Origin: Streptomyces sp. NBRC 110028
Lineage (GTDB): Bacteria; Actinomycetota; Actinomycetes; Streptomycetales; Streptomycetaceae
Direction of reading: 5' to 3'
DNA length: 64,000 nucleotides
Assembly: GCF_001417735.1 (NCBI RefSeq)
Contig: NZ_BBUZ01000022.1
Coordinates: forward strand, 248,001 to 312,000
The notes under the pieces were generated by a model. It was given only the letters and a program-made list of their open reading frames with translations, had not been told where the DNA came from and did no database searches. Positions 18,996 through 26,945 of the stretch are shown piece after piece. The translations under genes were made by a program, and so were the position numbers. Position 1 is the first letter of the stretch; every line of letters starts with the position of its first letter.

Positions 18996-19025
18996 GGGCC
19001 CACCGAAACAGCGGTGGGCCCTTTT
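18996..19025 (+). terminator. Perfect intrinsic terminator with no obvious upstream gene
   Basis: A 10-bp perfect stem (GGGCCCACCG / CGGTGGGCCC), 6-nt loop and TTTT on the plus strand. Nothing annotated on the plus strand ends here, so it probably ends a short leader RNA or small RNA upstream of the gene at 19108. Confidence 0.8.
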
Positions 19026-19107
19026 CATGACCGACATGTCACCCGGAGTCGGGGAACGGATACCCGACCGGAAACGGGTGGTCGGTTCACATCACGAGGG
19101 GAGAGTG

Positions 19108-21693
19108 ATGGCTGTGCGAAGAGTATGTGGAAGGTTACGCCGGACAGCCGGAAAGCGTACGGGCGCAGTGGCACGAGTGGGCCTCTGCTCTTTCGTACTG
19201 CTGGGCAGCGCCATGGGCACGACGGCCGGGACGGCCACCGCCTCGACTGGCGACGGCACCCTGACGGTTCAGGTGCTGCGGGATTTCTTCGGCACCGGTC
19301 TGATCAACACGACCATGGATGTGCCGCAGCGGGGCATGAAGGTCCAGGTGTCGGACCCCGCCGGCCACCGGGTCACCGGCACCACGGACGCCACCGGAAA
19401 GGTGGTGGTCTCCAAGTCCACCGAGCTGACCGGCGGCCAGTACCGCGTCGACGTCACCATTCCGGCGCCGTACAACAAGCATCTGCGGGCGGCACCGGCG
19501 GCGACGGAAAAAAACCACTTCGACAGCTTCACGACATTCGTGGACGTGTCGGATGGCAAGGACGACTCGGTCATCACCGGGGTCTGGAATCCGGCCGATT
19601 ACGCGCTGCCGGACTCGCGCTATTTCGTACCGATCCAGAACACCGCCGACGGTAAGGACACCCGGGCACTGGTGGCGTTCGGAACGGACAAACGCGGTAC
19701 GTGTCCTGGCGACACGGCGTGCCCGACCGCGCTCAACACCCAGGACCAGGTGGGCACGACGTTCGCGCTGGCCTACGACAAGTACCAGAAGCGGATCTTC
19801 CAGGGCGCGTTCGCCCGGCGCTACACCCCGTACGGGCCGGGCGGCGGTGACGCGATCTACACCACGCCGACCGACGGTGGGAGCGCTCCGACCCTGTTCG
19901 CGAAGGTGCCGGGCGCCGCGGTGACCCCGCACGACGCCACCAACATGATCAAGGACGCCGGGTTCACCAACGCACCGGGCAAGGAGAGCATCGGCGGTCT
20001 GGCCCTGTCCGAGGACGGTTCGACGCTGTACGCGGTGAACCTGCTGACCCGGCGCCTGGTCAGCTTCGACGCGACCGGGGCCACCGCGTCCGCGCCGAAG
20101 GCGACGGTGCGCATCCCGGACCCGGGCTGCGCGAACTCCGGCGACTGGCGGCCGTTCGGTCTTCAGGTCCACGACAACAAGCTCTACGTCGGTGGTGTGT
20201 GCAACGCAGAGAGCACACAGCAGCGCGAAGACCTGAAAGCCGTCGTCTACGCCTACGACGGCGAGCGGTTCGACACCGTGCTGACCCAGCCGCTCACCGG
20301 CAAGCGCGGCTCCGTCTTCGGTTCCAACGATGTCGACCGGGCCACCCACTGGAACCCGTGGAACACCTCCCTGGCCACCTGGGACGAGCGGAAGGTGGGC
20401 AACGTCTTCATCGATCCGCAGCCGGAGCTCGCCTCCCTCGCCTTCACCCGCGACGGTTCGATGGTCCTCGGTTTCCGCGACCGGTTCATGGACGTCGTGA
20501 GCTGGGGTGGACTGGACCCGAGGCCGGACAACAACGACCCGGAAAACGGCATGGCCGGCGGTGACATCAACATGGCCTGCGCCACTCCCACCGGTGAATA
20601 CGAGTGGGAAGGCACCGGGAACTGCCCGAACCACGCCACCCCCGCCACCGGTGGCGGCCAGGACGCGAGTGTCGCCGAGTACTTCCCGGGCGACTTCTTC
20701 GGCAACGGAGTTCACGCGGAGACCGCGCTGGGGTCGGTGGCCTACATTCCGCAGCAGCAGTGGGTCGTCAGCACGGAGTTCGACCCGACCGTCAACGTCG
20801 CGACCTCCGGGACCGGTTACCACAACGTCACGACCGGTCAGGGCCCGGGCAACGCTCCGGCCGCCAACGCGTACCAGTTCGTCAGTCAGGCTCAGAGCGG
20901 GTTCGGCAAGGCCGGTGGGCTCGGCGACATCGCCTATGAGGCGGCGAACGCGCCGATCCAGATCGGCAACCGGGTCTGGTTCGACGGCGACCACAACGGG
21001 ATCCAGGACCCCGAGGGACGCAACGAGGTGCCGCTGCCGGACGCGACGGTCAACCTGCTCGATGCCGACGGCAAGCAGGTCGCCACGACCACGACCGATG
21101 CCGCCGGCGAGTACTACTTCGGTGGCGTCGGCGCCGCCTACGAGCTCAAGCCGGGTGCGAAGTACACGGTGCAGTTCGATGTGTGTACCGCGGACACCAG
21201 CGAGGTGCCGACTCAGCCGGCGGCCACCAAGCTGCGGTTCACGCTCCCGCGGGCCGGTGGCAACCGGGCTCATGACTCGAATGTGACCCCGCCGAAGACC
21301 GGGCGGCTGTGCGACGGACAGGCACCTGTCACGGCGCCGGGCAAGCCGGGAGAGGTCGATCACACCATCGACGCCGGTGTGTACATCCCCAAGGCGAAGC
21401 CGCCGGCTCCGACGCCGACGCCGACGCCCACCCCGTCCTCGTCCGAGCCGCCGTCCCATGAGCCGCCCGCGTCCGAGCCGCCCAACAACCCGGGCCCCCA
21501 GTCCGGCGGAGGCTCGGGGACCGGCGGAGGATCGGGGACCGGCACAGGATCGGGCAGTGGCGGAGGCGGTGGTTCGCTGGCCAACACAGGCGCGTCCGGC
21601 CTGCTGAAGATCATCTCCCTCAGTGCCCTGCTGGCCGGTGCGGGCGCGACAGCCGCGTTCGTGACCCGGAAGCGTCGCGCCGGGCAACACTGA
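19108..21693 (+). CDS. SdrD_B-domain cell-wall protein with LANTG sorting signal; TTA codon 10
   Basis: 861 residues from the ATG at 19108 (GAGGGGAG upstream; GTG at 19105 possible). A long signal peptide (about 1-45) leads to a prealbumin-like region (VSDPAGHRVTGTTDATGKV), then about 450 residues with propeller-like blocks (GLALSEDGSTLYAVNLLTRR, LASLAFTRDGSMVLGFRDRF). An SdrD_B beta-sandwich with calcium-type loops follows (GNRVWFDGDHNGIQD, about 617-710), then a Pro/Thr/Ser/Gly stalk, LANTG (824-828), a hydrophobic segment and RKRR tail. LAXTG is the class E sortase signal, so the protein should be covalently wall-linked. Codon 10 is TTA, implying bldA dependence. No sortase gene is in the window. 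Confidence 0.88.
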   Translation: MAVRRVCGRLRRTAGKRTGAVARVGLCSFVLLGSAMGTTAGTATASTGDGTLTVQVLRDFFGTGLINTTMDVPQRGMKVQVSDPAGHRVTGTTDATGKVVVSKSTELTGGQYRVDVTIPAPYNKHLRAAPAATEKNHFDSFTTFVDVSDGKDDSVITGVWNPADYALPDSRYFVPIQNTADGKDTRALVAFGTDKRGTCPGDTACPTALNTQDQVGTTFALAYDKYQKRIFQGAFARRYTPYGPGGGDAIYTTPTDGGSAPTLFAKVPGAAVTPHDATNMIKDAGFTNAPGKESIGGLALSEDGSTLYAVNLLTRRLVSFDATGATASAPKATVRIPDPGCANSGDWRPFGLQVHDNKLYVGGVCNAESTQQREDLKAVVYAYDGERFDTVLTQPLTGKRGSVFGSNDVDRATHWNPWNTSLATWDERKVGNVFIDPQPELASLAFTRDGSMVLGFRDRFMDVVSWGGLDPRPDNNDPENGMAGGDINMACATPTGEYEWEGTGNCPNHATPATGGGQDASVAEYFPGDFFGNGVHAETALGSVAYIPQQQWVVSTEFDPTVNVATSGTGYHNVTTGQGPGNAPAANAYQFVSQAQSGFGKAGGLGDIAYEAANAPIQIGNRVWFDGDHNGIQDPEGRNEVPLPDATVNLLDADGKQVATTTTDAAGEYYFGGVGAAYELKPGAKYTVQFDVCTADTSEVPTQPAATKLRFTLPRAGGNRAHDSNVTPPKTGRLCDGQAPVTAPGKPGEVDHTIDAGVYIPKAKPPAPTPTPTPTPSSSEPPSHEPPASEPPNNPGPQSGGGSGTGGGSGTGTGSGSGGGGGSLANTGASGLLKIISLSALLAGAGATAAFVTRKRRAGQH
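19135..19137 (+). promoter_or_regulatory. TTA leucine codon (codon 10), predicted bldA-dependent
   Basis: The codon reads TTA in the frame of MAVRRVCGRLRR, in phase with the start at 19108. It is one of two in-frame TTA codons found in the window; both sit in the first ten codons of neighbouring genes. Confidence 0.85.
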
Positions 21694-21733
21694 GACACCG
21701 CGGAAAGACGGGTGATCCGCCCGTAAGCGCCGA

Positions 21734-21763
21734 CGAGCCCCGTCCGTATCCGGACGGGGCTCG
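21734..21763. terminator. Bidirectional hairpin terminator
   Basis: Perfect 13-bp arms (21734-21746 and 21751-21763) with a TATC loop, placed between the convergent wall-protein and pirin genes. Confidence 0.85.
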
Positions 21764-21786
21764 TTCGCGTCTGGTCCCGGCGAGCC

Positions 21787-22758
21787 TTATATCCCGCCCT
21801 CGGACATCCCGTGCACCGCCGGGATCGTGCCGAGCCGGCCCTTCTGGAAGTCCTCGAACGCCTGCTGCAGCTCGGCGCGGGTGTTCATCACGAACGGCCC
21901 GTAGTGCGCCATCGGCTCCCGGATCGGCCGGCCGCCGAGGAGGACGACCTCCAGGTCCGGCGTGTGGGAGTCCTGCTGCTCGTCCGCGCGGACGGTCAGC
22001 GAACCGCCGGCGCCGAAGACCGCGGTCTGGCCCAGATGGATCGGACGGCGCTCGGCACCGACCGAGCCCTTGCCCGCCAGCACGTACGCCAGCCCGTTGA
22101 AGTCCTCACGCCAGGGCAGGGTGATCTCGGCGCCCGGCGCCACCGTCGCGTGGATCATCGTGATCGGCGTGTGCGTGATGCCGGGACCGGCGTGCCCGTC
22201 CAGCTCACCGGCTATGACGCGCAGCAGCGCGCCGCCGTCCGGGGAGGTCAGCAGCTGGACCTGGCCACCGCGGATGTCCTGGTAGCGCGGGGGCATCATC
22301 TTGTCCTCGGCCGGGAGGTTCACCCACAGCTGGAGGCCGTGGAAGAGGCCGCCCGACACGACCAGGGACTCCGGCGGGGCCTCGATGTGGAGGAGGCCGG
22401 AGCCGGCCGTCATCCACTGGGTGTCACCGTTGGTGATCGTGCCGCCACCGCCCTGCGAGTCCTGGTGGTCGAAGATCCCGTCGATGATGTACGTGACGGT
22501 CTCGAAGCCGCGGTGGGGGTGCCAGGGGGTGCCCTTGGGCTCGCCCGGCGCGTACTCCACCTCGCCCATCTGGTCCATCATGATGAACGGGTCCAGGTGC
22601 TTGTAGTCGATCCCGGCGAAGGCGCGCCGCACCGGGAATCCCTCGCCCTCGAAGCCACCGGGCGCGGTGGTGACGCCGAGCACCGGGCGGGGGCGCGCCT
22701 CGGCGGGCGCGGCGACCCGGGGCAGGGTCAGGGGGTTGTCTACGGTCACTGCGGGCAT
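21787..22758 (-). CDS. Pirin family protein
   Basis: 323 residues, a bicupin of the pirin family. The N-terminal cupin carries the metal-binding set within HPHRGFETVTY, plus HIEAPPES and GLFHGLQLWVNLP; the C-terminal pirin domain ends in HYGPFVMNTRAELQQAF. Some pirins are quercetin 2,3-dioxygenases, others regulate metabolism or respond to redox signals. The start ATG has GAGGAGGCC upstream. A 15-bp AT-rich palindrome between -10 and the start region suggests repression by a MarR-type or similar dimeric factor; in other Streptomyces I recall pirin genes next to such regulators, but none is adjacent here. Confidence 0.9.
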   Translation of the reverse strand: MPAVTVDNPLTLPRVAAPAEARPRPVLGVTTAPGGFEGEGFPVRRAFAGIDYKHLDPFIMMDQMGEVEYAPGEPKGTPWHPHRGFETVTYIIDGIFDHQDSQGGGGTITNGDTQWMTAGSGLLHIEAPPESLVVSGGLFHGLQLWVNLPAEDKMMPPRYQDIRGGQVQLLTSPDGGALLRVIAGELDGHAGPGITHTPITMIHATVAPGAEITLPWREDFNGLAYVLAGKGSVGAERRPIHLGQTAVFGAGGSLTVRADEQQDSHTPDLEVVLLGGRPIREPMAHYGPFVMNTRAELQQAFEDFQKGRLGTIPAVHGMSEGGI

Positions 22759-22782
22759 GACGGCCTCCTCGGTCGTTCACCA

Positions 22783-22797
22783 TTCAACTTAATTGAA
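22783..22797. promoter_or_regulatory. Candidate operator upstream of the pirin gene
   Basis: TTCAACTTAATTGAA is a 15-bp imperfect palindrome (TTCAA/TTGAA arms) 25 bp before the start. It is a striking AT-rich island in GC-rich DNA and typical in size for a MarR-family site. Confidence 0.5.
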
Positions 22798-22891
22798 GGC
22801 TGAACGACTCGCAAGGGGGGCGCTATTCCCGCTCTCGCGGGACACGAGGGGCATGAGGCGCGGATCGGCCGTCCGCGAAGCGATGGCGTCC

Positions 22892-23057
22892 AGGTCCTGT
22901 CCGGCGGATCTTCGCGGGCCCGCGACGCCTGGCGCGGCACCTCGCCGCGTTGTCGGGATCGCCCGAGTACGACCCGGCACGAGGGCGACCCTCCGCCTCG
23001 CGATGCACCACACCAGACGCCGCGGGCTGACCCACGAAGATCCGCCGGACAGGACCT
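22892..23057. mobile_element. MITE-like 166-bp imperfect palindrome
   Basis: Perfect 23-bp terminal inverted repeats (22892-22914 and 23035-23057, ending AGGTCCTGTCC...GGACAGGACCT) bound a sequence whose halves remain largely complementary inward (for example CCCGCGACGCCTGG against its partner). It has no coding capacity. The right end supplies the stop codon of the SseB-like gene, whose protein ends MRRMYG. No clear target duplication is visible. It looks like a miniature transposable element mobilised in trans. Confidence 0.65.
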
Positions 23058-23553
23058 AGCCGTACATGCGCCGCATGGCGAAGTCGACCATCTGCTCCAC
23101 CGCCTTCGCGTCGAAGACCATGCGGTGCTCACCCTCCATGTCGAGGACGAAGCCGTAGCCGGTCGGCAGCAGGTCGATCACCTCGGCACCGGTGATCACG
23201 AAGTACTTGGACTCCTTGCCCGCGTACCGCCGCAGCTCCTTGAGCGAGGTGAACATCGGGATCACCGGCTGCTGGGTGTTGTGCAGCGCGAGGAAGCCGG
23301 GGTTGTCACCGCGCGGGCAGTAGACCTTCGAGGTCGCGAAGATCTGCTGGAAGTCCTCCGCCGCCATCGAGCCCGTGGTGAAGGCGCGCACCGCGTCCGC
23401 CAGGGACGGCGGCGAGGGCTCGGGGTACAGCGGCTGCCCACCGTAGCCGGGACCCGGCTGTGAGTGGTGTGGCGAATGCGGCTGCTGTTGCGGCGGAGGC
23501 GGCGGAGCGGCGTAGCCCTGCCCTGCGCTCGCGTTCTGGTCGTAGCCGTACAT
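23056..23553 (-). CDS. SseB-family protein with Pro/Gln-rich N-terminus
   Basis: 165 residues. The first 50 residues are rich in Pro, Gln and Gly (YGYDQNASAGQGYAAPPP). Residues about 50-165 match the SseB N-terminal fold found in many actinobacterial proteins: VYCPRGDNPGFLAL, VIPMFTSLKELRRYAG, ITGAEVIDLLPTGYGFVLD. Function is unknown in actinobacteria; the name comes from enterobacterial SseB. No signal peptide is apparent. The stop codon is the last base triplet at the end of the MITE-like element. Confidence 0.75.
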   Translation of the reverse strand: MYGYDQNASAGQGYAAPPPPPQQQPHSPHHSQPGPGYGGQPLYPEPSPPSLADAVRAFTTGSMAAEDFQQIFATSKVYCPRGDNPGFLALHNTQQPVIPMFTSLKELRRYAGKESKYFVITGAEVIDLLPTGYGFVLDMEGEHRMVFDAKAVEQMVDFAMRRMYG

Positions 23554-23603
23554 GCCCCGAAGCGTACTGAGTCACAGTTACCCGGTTGAGGGTTGCCCTT
23601 TAT

Positions 23604-23615
23604 TACCCACGGGTA
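23604..23615. promoter_or_regulatory. Candidate operator upstream of acyl-CoA dehydrogenase
   Basis: TACCC-AC-GGGTA, perfect 5-bp arms about 97 bp before the acyl-CoA dehydrogenase start and 50 bp before the divergent SseB-like start. The size suits a TetR-type fatty-acid regulator; identity is unknown. Confidence 0.4.
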
Positions 23616-23711
23616 GCATCATGGCGGAACCGGATTGACTGCGCCGGACTGCTGATCGATACCGCGTCACGAAGAGGTCCCGCCTCTCCCGAGCCTTACG
23701 GAGCCGTCGCC

Positions 23712-25538
23712 ATGGGGCACTACAAGTCGAATCTCCGCGACATCGAGTTCAACCTCTTCGAGGTGCTCGGCCGCGACAAGCTGTACGGCACCGGACCGTT
23801 CGCGGAGATGGACGTCGAGACCGCCAAGAGCGTGCTCGCCGAGATATCCCGGCTCTCGGAGAACGAGCTGGCCGCCTCCTACGCCGACGCGGACCGCAAT
23901 CCGCCGGTCTTCGACCCGAAGACGCACACGGCGCCGCTGCCCGAGTCGTTCAAGAAGAGCTACCAGGCGTACATGGACGCCGAGTGGTGGCGGCTCGGGG
24001 TCCCGGAGAACCTGGGCGGCACCTCCTGCCCGCGCTCGCTGCTGTGGGCCTCGGCCGAGACGATCCTCGGCGCCAACACCCCGATCTGGATGTACGCCTC
24101 CGGCCCGTCCTTCGCGGGCGTCCTGCACGACGAGGGCACCGAGGAGCAGCTGAAGATCGCGCAGCTGATGGTGGACAAGCAGTGGGGCTCCACCATGGTG
24201 CTGACCGAGCCCGACGCGGGCTCGGACGTGGGCGCCGGCCGCGCCAAGGCGGTCCGGCAGGAGGACGGCACCTGGCACATCGAGGGCGTGAAGCGGTTCA
24301 TCACCTCCGGTGAGCACGACGTCTCGGACAACATCATCCACTTCGTGCTGGCCCGCCCCGAGGGCGCGGGACCGGGCACCAAGGGGCTGTCGCTGTTCAT
24401 CGTCCCCAAGTACGACTTCGACTGGGACAGCGGCGAGCTGGGCGAGCGCAATGGCGTCTACGCGACCAACGTCGAGCACAAGATGGGTCTGCGCGTCTCC
24501 AACACCTGCGAGCTGACCTTCGGCGCCGGCACCCCGGCCAAGGGCTGGCTGCTGGGCGAGAAGCACGACGGCATCCGCCAGATGTTCAAGATCATCGAGT
24601 TCGCGCGGATGATGGTCGGCACGAAGGCCATGGCCACCCTGTCCACCGGCTACCTCAACGCGCTGGAGTACGCCAGGGAGCGGGTCCAGGGCCCGGACCT
24701 GGCGGCCTTCACCGACAAGACCGCCCCGCGCGTCACCATCACCCACCACCCGGACGTGCGCCGCTCGCTCATGACGCAGAAGGCGTACGCGGAGGGCCTG
24801 CGCGCCCTCGTCCTCTACACCGCCTCCGTCCAGGACGAGATCATGGTCAAGGAGGCCGCGGGCGAGGACGCCTCGGCCGACTCCCGCCTCAACGACCTGC
24901 TGCTGCCGATCGTCAAGGGCTACGGCTCGGAGAAGGCGTACGAGCAGCTGGCACAGTCCCTGCAGACCATCGGCGGCTCCGGCTACCTCCAGGAGTACCC
25001 GCTGGAGCAGTACATCCGGGACGCCAAGATCGACACCCTCTACGAGGGCACCACCGCCATCCAGGGCCAGGACTTCTTCTTCCGCAAGATCGTCCGGGAC
25101 CAGGGCCAGGCGCTGACCACCCTCTCCGAGGAGATCAAGAAGTTCCTGGCGGAGGCCGCCGGCGGCGAGGAGCTGGCCCCGGCCCGCGACCGGCTCGCCC
25201 AGGCCGCGGTCGACCTGGAGGGCATCGTGGGCGCCATGCTCACCGACCTCTCGGCCACCGAGCAGGACGTCAGCTCGATCTACAAGGTCGGCCTCAACGC
25301 CACCCGGCTGCTGCTCGCCTCCGGCGACGTGGTGATCGGCTACCTCCTCCTGCGGGGCGCGGCCGTCGCCGCGGAGAAGCTGGGCGGCGCCGCCACCAAG
25401 GACGTGCCGTTCTACGAGGGCAAGATCGCGGCCGCGAAGTTCTTCGCCAACGAGATCCTGCCGGGCGTCTCGGTGCAGCGCGCGCTGGCCGAGTCCGTCA
25501 CCAAGGAGCTGATGGACCTGGACGAGGCCGCCTTCTGA
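23712..25538 (+). CDS. Acyl-CoA dehydrogenase, FadE type
   Basis: 608 residues from the ATG at 23712 (GGAG upstream). The N-terminus [18 protein letters not shown] is the short N-terminal motif typical of the long FadE subgroup. The flavin and substrate domains follow, with [16 protein letters not shown] and the C-terminal block [36 protein letters not shown], ending in the extra C-terminal domain of this subgroup. It oxidises acyl-CoA to enoyl-CoA in fatty-acid beta-oxidation with FAD. It is monocistronic and followed by a strong hairpin. Chain-length preference cannot be read. Confidence 0.93.
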   Translation: MGHYKSNLRDIEFNLFEVLGRDKLYGTGPFAEMDVETAKSVLAEISRLSENELAASYADADRNPPVFDPKTHTAPLPESFKKSYQAYMDAEWWRLGVPENLGGTSCPRSLLWASAETILGANTPIWMYASGPSFAGVLHDEGTEEQLKIAQLMVDKQWGSTMVLTEPDAGSDVGAGRAKAVRQEDGTWHIEGVKRFITSGEHDVSDNIIHFVLARPEGAGPGTKGLSLFIVPKYDFDWDSGELGERNGVYATNVEHKMGLRVSNTCELTFGAGTPAKGWLLGEKHDGIRQMFKIIEFARMMVGTKAMATLSTGYLNALEYARERVQGPDLAAFTDKTAPRVTITHHPDVRRSLMTQKAYAEGLRALVLYTASVQDEIMVKEAAGEDASADSRLNDLLLPIVKGYGSEKAYEQLAQSLQTIGGSGYLQEYPLEQYIRDAKIDTLYEGTTAIQGQDFFFRKIVRDQGQALTTLSEEIKKFLAEAAGGEELAPARDRLAQAAVDLEGIVGAMLTDLSATEQDVSSIYKVGLNATRLLLASGDVVIGYLLLRGAAVAAEKLGGAATKDVPFYEGKIAAAKFFANEILPGVSVQRALAESVTKELMDLDEAAF

Positions 25539-25566
25539 GCCTTCCGGGCCCCGGTCCGGCGGACCC

Positions 25567-25611
25567 GGGAGCCGGCCGCCCCTCTCCTTCACCGGGGGGC
25601 GACCGGCTCCC
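25567..25611. terminator. Bidirectional hairpin terminator
   Basis: Arms at 25567-25582 and 25596-25611 pair over 16 nt (GGGAGCCGG...CCGGCTCCC) with small internal mismatches, between the convergent acyl-CoA dehydrogenase and 121-residue protein genes. Confidence 0.8.
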
Positions 25612-25617
25612 GCCTCG

Positions 25618-25983
25618 TCAGCTCTCCTGATCGGGCGGATGCTCCCGCAGGGCCCGCTCCACCTCCTCACGCGCCCGGCGCCGCAGCTCCTCGCCCTGCG
25701 CCAGCAGCTCCTCCACCGTCTCCTGCCCGGCCCCGGGCGGGCGCGGCCGGGCCCGCAGCTTGGTGAGCAGGTCCTGGCACGCCTCGTCCTCGGAGGCGAA
25801 GCGGCTGACGTCCCTGTCCACCGAGCGCTCCCACAACCCGGTCACCCAGCCGCCGTCCGGCGCGGGCCGCAGGAAGTAGTAGGCGTCCGGCTGGACTTCG
25901 ATGTCCCGCACGCCGGGAATGTCGTACAAAGCGTCCGGGACCTGCTCGGCGCGCAGCACCCGGACGAGTTCCGTTCTGTCCAC
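25618..25983 (-). CDS. Small acidic cytoplasmic protein, candidate immunity partner of the TNT protein
   Basis: 121 residues, no signal peptide. The N-terminal part (VRVLRAEQVPDALYDIPGVR, YYFLRPAPDGGWVTGLWERS) looks like a compact alpha/beta domain; the C-terminus is a charged helix (EELRRRAREEVERALREHPP). I do not recognise a named family. It begins 17 bp after the stop of the exported TNT-domain gene on the same strand, so the two are almost certainly co-transcribed. In Mycobacterium tuberculosis the TNT toxin gene is followed by a small cytoplasmic inhibitor (IFT); position, size and lack of leader suggest the same role here. That is inference from context. Confidence 0.6.
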   Translation of the reverse strand: MDRTELVRVLRAEQVPDALYDIPGVRDIEVQPDAYYFLRPAPDGGWVTGLWERSVDRDVSRFASEDEACQDLLTKLRARPRPPGAGQETVEELLAQGEELRRRAREEVERALREHPPDQES

Positions 25984-26000
25984 GGCACCAGGATGCGCGG

Positions 26001-26753
26001 TCAGTTCAGCGGCCGCAGGTTACCCGCGGCAACGAGCTGGGGAATCGAAGGACCCGTCAGGTACTGCAGCCCGTCACCCGGCTGGCCGAACCAGGGCCGG
26101 ATGGGCCCGGCGTCCACCAGGAACGGCTTGGTGACCTCGTAGAGGTGGTAGCCGTAGGGGTAGGCCGGATCGTAGGTGTCCAGGTTGCTCGGCGGCAGCG
26201 CCCGCTCCGCGTACGGGGTGCCCGCCGGGGCGAGGAAGTGGCCGAAACCACTGCCGAAGAGGTCGACCTTCTGACCCGCCTTCAGCGTGATGGTGGTCTT
26301 GAGCGGTACCCCGTTCAGCAGGACCCAGCCGTCGGGGTACGGATACCACCAGCCGCCGGTCCGCTCGTTCCAGTAGCACGTCAGGAACGCGGAGGCGGAC
26401 AGGCCGCCCAGCCGCTCGTAGCCCTTCAGCATCTTCCCGATCGCGCCCGTGCGGGGCAGTTCGGCGGGGCCGAGCCGCCAGTCGCCCTTGTAGTACCGCT
26501 GGAAGGGCCGGGTGGGTGCGGAGTTGGTCCCCCCGATGCGATGGGTGGCGGGACAGGGTGGGTGGCCCTTGGCGCCGCCTTCGGCTCCGTCCTTCTCCGC
26601 CGCGGTGCCGGGTGAGGACTTGGGCGCCGGGGCCGGGGCCGGCAGCCGCCCGGCGGGGAACGGTCCGGCGGGTTGCGCCAGGGCCTGTCCTCCGCCGCAC
26701 AGCAGCAGCAGCAGCGACCCCAGGATGAGGAGGAGGTGTCGAAGAACGCGCAT
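26001..26753 (-). CDS. Exported TNT-domain protein (NAD glycohydrolase-type toxin fold)
   Basis: 250 residues from the ATG at 26753. A signal peptide (VLRHLLLILGSLLLLLCGGG) ends near ALAQPAG, followed by an Ala/Pro linker and a C-terminal TNT domain (about 140-250). Family hallmarks are visible: the DLFGSGFGHFLAPAGTPYAE block, ERALPPSNL with Arg184, and PWFGQPGDGLQY with Gln224. In M. tuberculosis CpnT this domain hydrolyses NAD+ and kills macrophages; the Gln of the PWF-QPG motif is important there. This one is a small stand-alone exported form with no ESX or channel domain. Target is unknown. It is divergent from the M18 peptidase gene. Confidence 0.82.
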   Translation of the reverse strand: MRVLRHLLLILGSLLLLLCGGGQALAQPAGPFPAGRLPAPAPAPKSSPGTAAEKDGAEGGAKGHPPCPATHRIGGTNSAPTRPFQRYYKGDWRLGPAELPRTGAIGKMLKGYERLGGLSASAFLTCYWNERTGGWWYPYPDGWVLLNGVPLKTTITLKAGQKVDLFGSGFGHFLAPAGTPYAERALPPSNLDTYDPAYPYGYHLYEVTKPFLVDAGPIRPWFGQPGDGLQYLTGPSIPQLVAAGNLRPLN

Positions 26754-26945
26754 CCGCTGTCCCCTTGAGTGCGATGGTGAGCGGTTAAGGGGACTATTGG
26801 CCGATGCGCGACTTTTATACCGCCGGTCTGACGTGCTTTCATCAGATTGGATCAACGCGGCCCCACGGATGGGGCCCTCCTCACGACCCGTACCCGGGCA
26901 CACTCACCCCGACAGCCAAGGCGGCCCCGAATCTATGCTGATGTC

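Noticed and set aside
19135..21690. 851-codon frame antisense to the LANTG protein gene
   Set aside because: No recognisable domain; the plus strand shows signal peptide, SdrD_B module and sorting signal in order.
22789..23059. Short coding frames across the MITE-like region
   Set aside because: They are open on both strands at once, as expected for a GC-rich palindrome, and resemble no protein.
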